Part shown: in pieces, positions 63,969 through 64,000 of the stretch
Numbering within the stretch: position 1 is the first letter of the stretch
Layout: every line of letters starts with the position of its first letter
Assembly: GCA_937965695.1 (NCBI GenBank)
Contig: CALCKW010000009.1
Coordinates: forward strand, 1-64,000
Direction of reading: 5' to 3'
Origin: an uncultured Granulosicoccaceae bacterium
GTDB lineage: Bacteria; Pseudomonadota; Gammaproteobacteria; CALCKW01
DNA length: 64,000 nucleotides
Translations under genes and position numbers: made by a program
Notes under the pieces: model-generated
What the model was told of the DNA's origin: nothing
The model's input: the letters and a program-made list of their open reading frames with translations, nothing else
Databases searched by the model: none

Positions 63969-64000
63969 GCGTCGTTACTCCCCAATCACACGAAATTCAA

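Overview
The window reads as a chromosomal segment of a gammaproteobacterium, probably a free-living and possibly marine one. The reasons are the nudJ-like/mnmA/hflD order known from enteric bacteria, CysB, RF3 and an AvtA-type transaminase, an hrcA-grpE-dnaK-dnaJ chaperone block with a sigma-32-type promoter, an EPS locus of the exosortase-associated type, a complete MoxR/Bat operon and two proteins with GlyGly-CTERM-like tails. I cannot name the genus from sequence alone. No rRNA, tRNA or CRISPR array was seen.

Layout. 1-3.7 kb is an accessory stretch. It holds the tail of an IS30-type transposase, a visibly AT-rich Kiwa-type anti-phage pair (kwaA, kwaB), tcdA, and an orphan Phd-type antitoxin flanked by imperfect direct repeats, followed by palindromic repeats. 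The kwaB frame is broken exactly at an A6 run and is restored by a -1 shift. 3.7-9 kb carries dnaJ, dnaK, grpE and hrcA, all leftward, with a terminator, a sigma-32 promoter in front of dnaK and two intercistronic hairpins. 9-13.4 kb carries ispG, a stand-alone MnmC FAD domain, ribokinase and a nucleoside hydrolase. The last two form a plausible nucleoside-to-ribose-5-phosphate route.

13.4-21.5 kb has a secreted alpha/beta hydrolase with a GlyGly-CTERM-like tail, a MATE exporter, a gamma-glutamylcyclotransferase-like protein, a large surface protein with the same kind of tail, and an OmpA-family protein. Two copies of a short mobile repeat (MITE-like) lie at 15.8-16.25 kb, and a third copy lies at 54.7 kb. 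21.6-28.7 kb is mixed: thiamine-binding-like protein, DUF3307 protein, SatD-like protein, a DUF3291-GNAT fusion, a probable tungsten aldehyde:ferredoxin oxidoreductase operon (ferredoxin, AOR, MoaD-like) and a PLP-dependent ACC deaminase/D-cysteine desulfhydrase homologue.

28.7-44.7 kb is the exopolysaccharide locus. Nine tightly packed leftward genes run from a Wza-like export lipoprotein through the chain-length protein, a BY-kinase-like ATPase with a degenerate P-loop, an outer-membrane barrel, a GT4, a flippase, a GT2 and a deacetylase to an O-antigen ligase/polymerase. An EpsB-type initiating sugar transferase, a UDP-sugar dehydrogenase and an epimerase follow, with a membrane-anchored J-domain protein between them. 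44.7-51.6 kb is the MoxR-DUF58-DUF4381-BatA-BatB-BatC-BatD operon. 51.6-64 kb is mostly housekeeping: SDR, flavodoxin, AvtA, GNAT, XthA, AIG2-like protein, AraC-MGMT fusion, CysB, PrfC, a second LysR regulator, Nudix hydrolase, MnmA, HflD and a DUF4332 protein.
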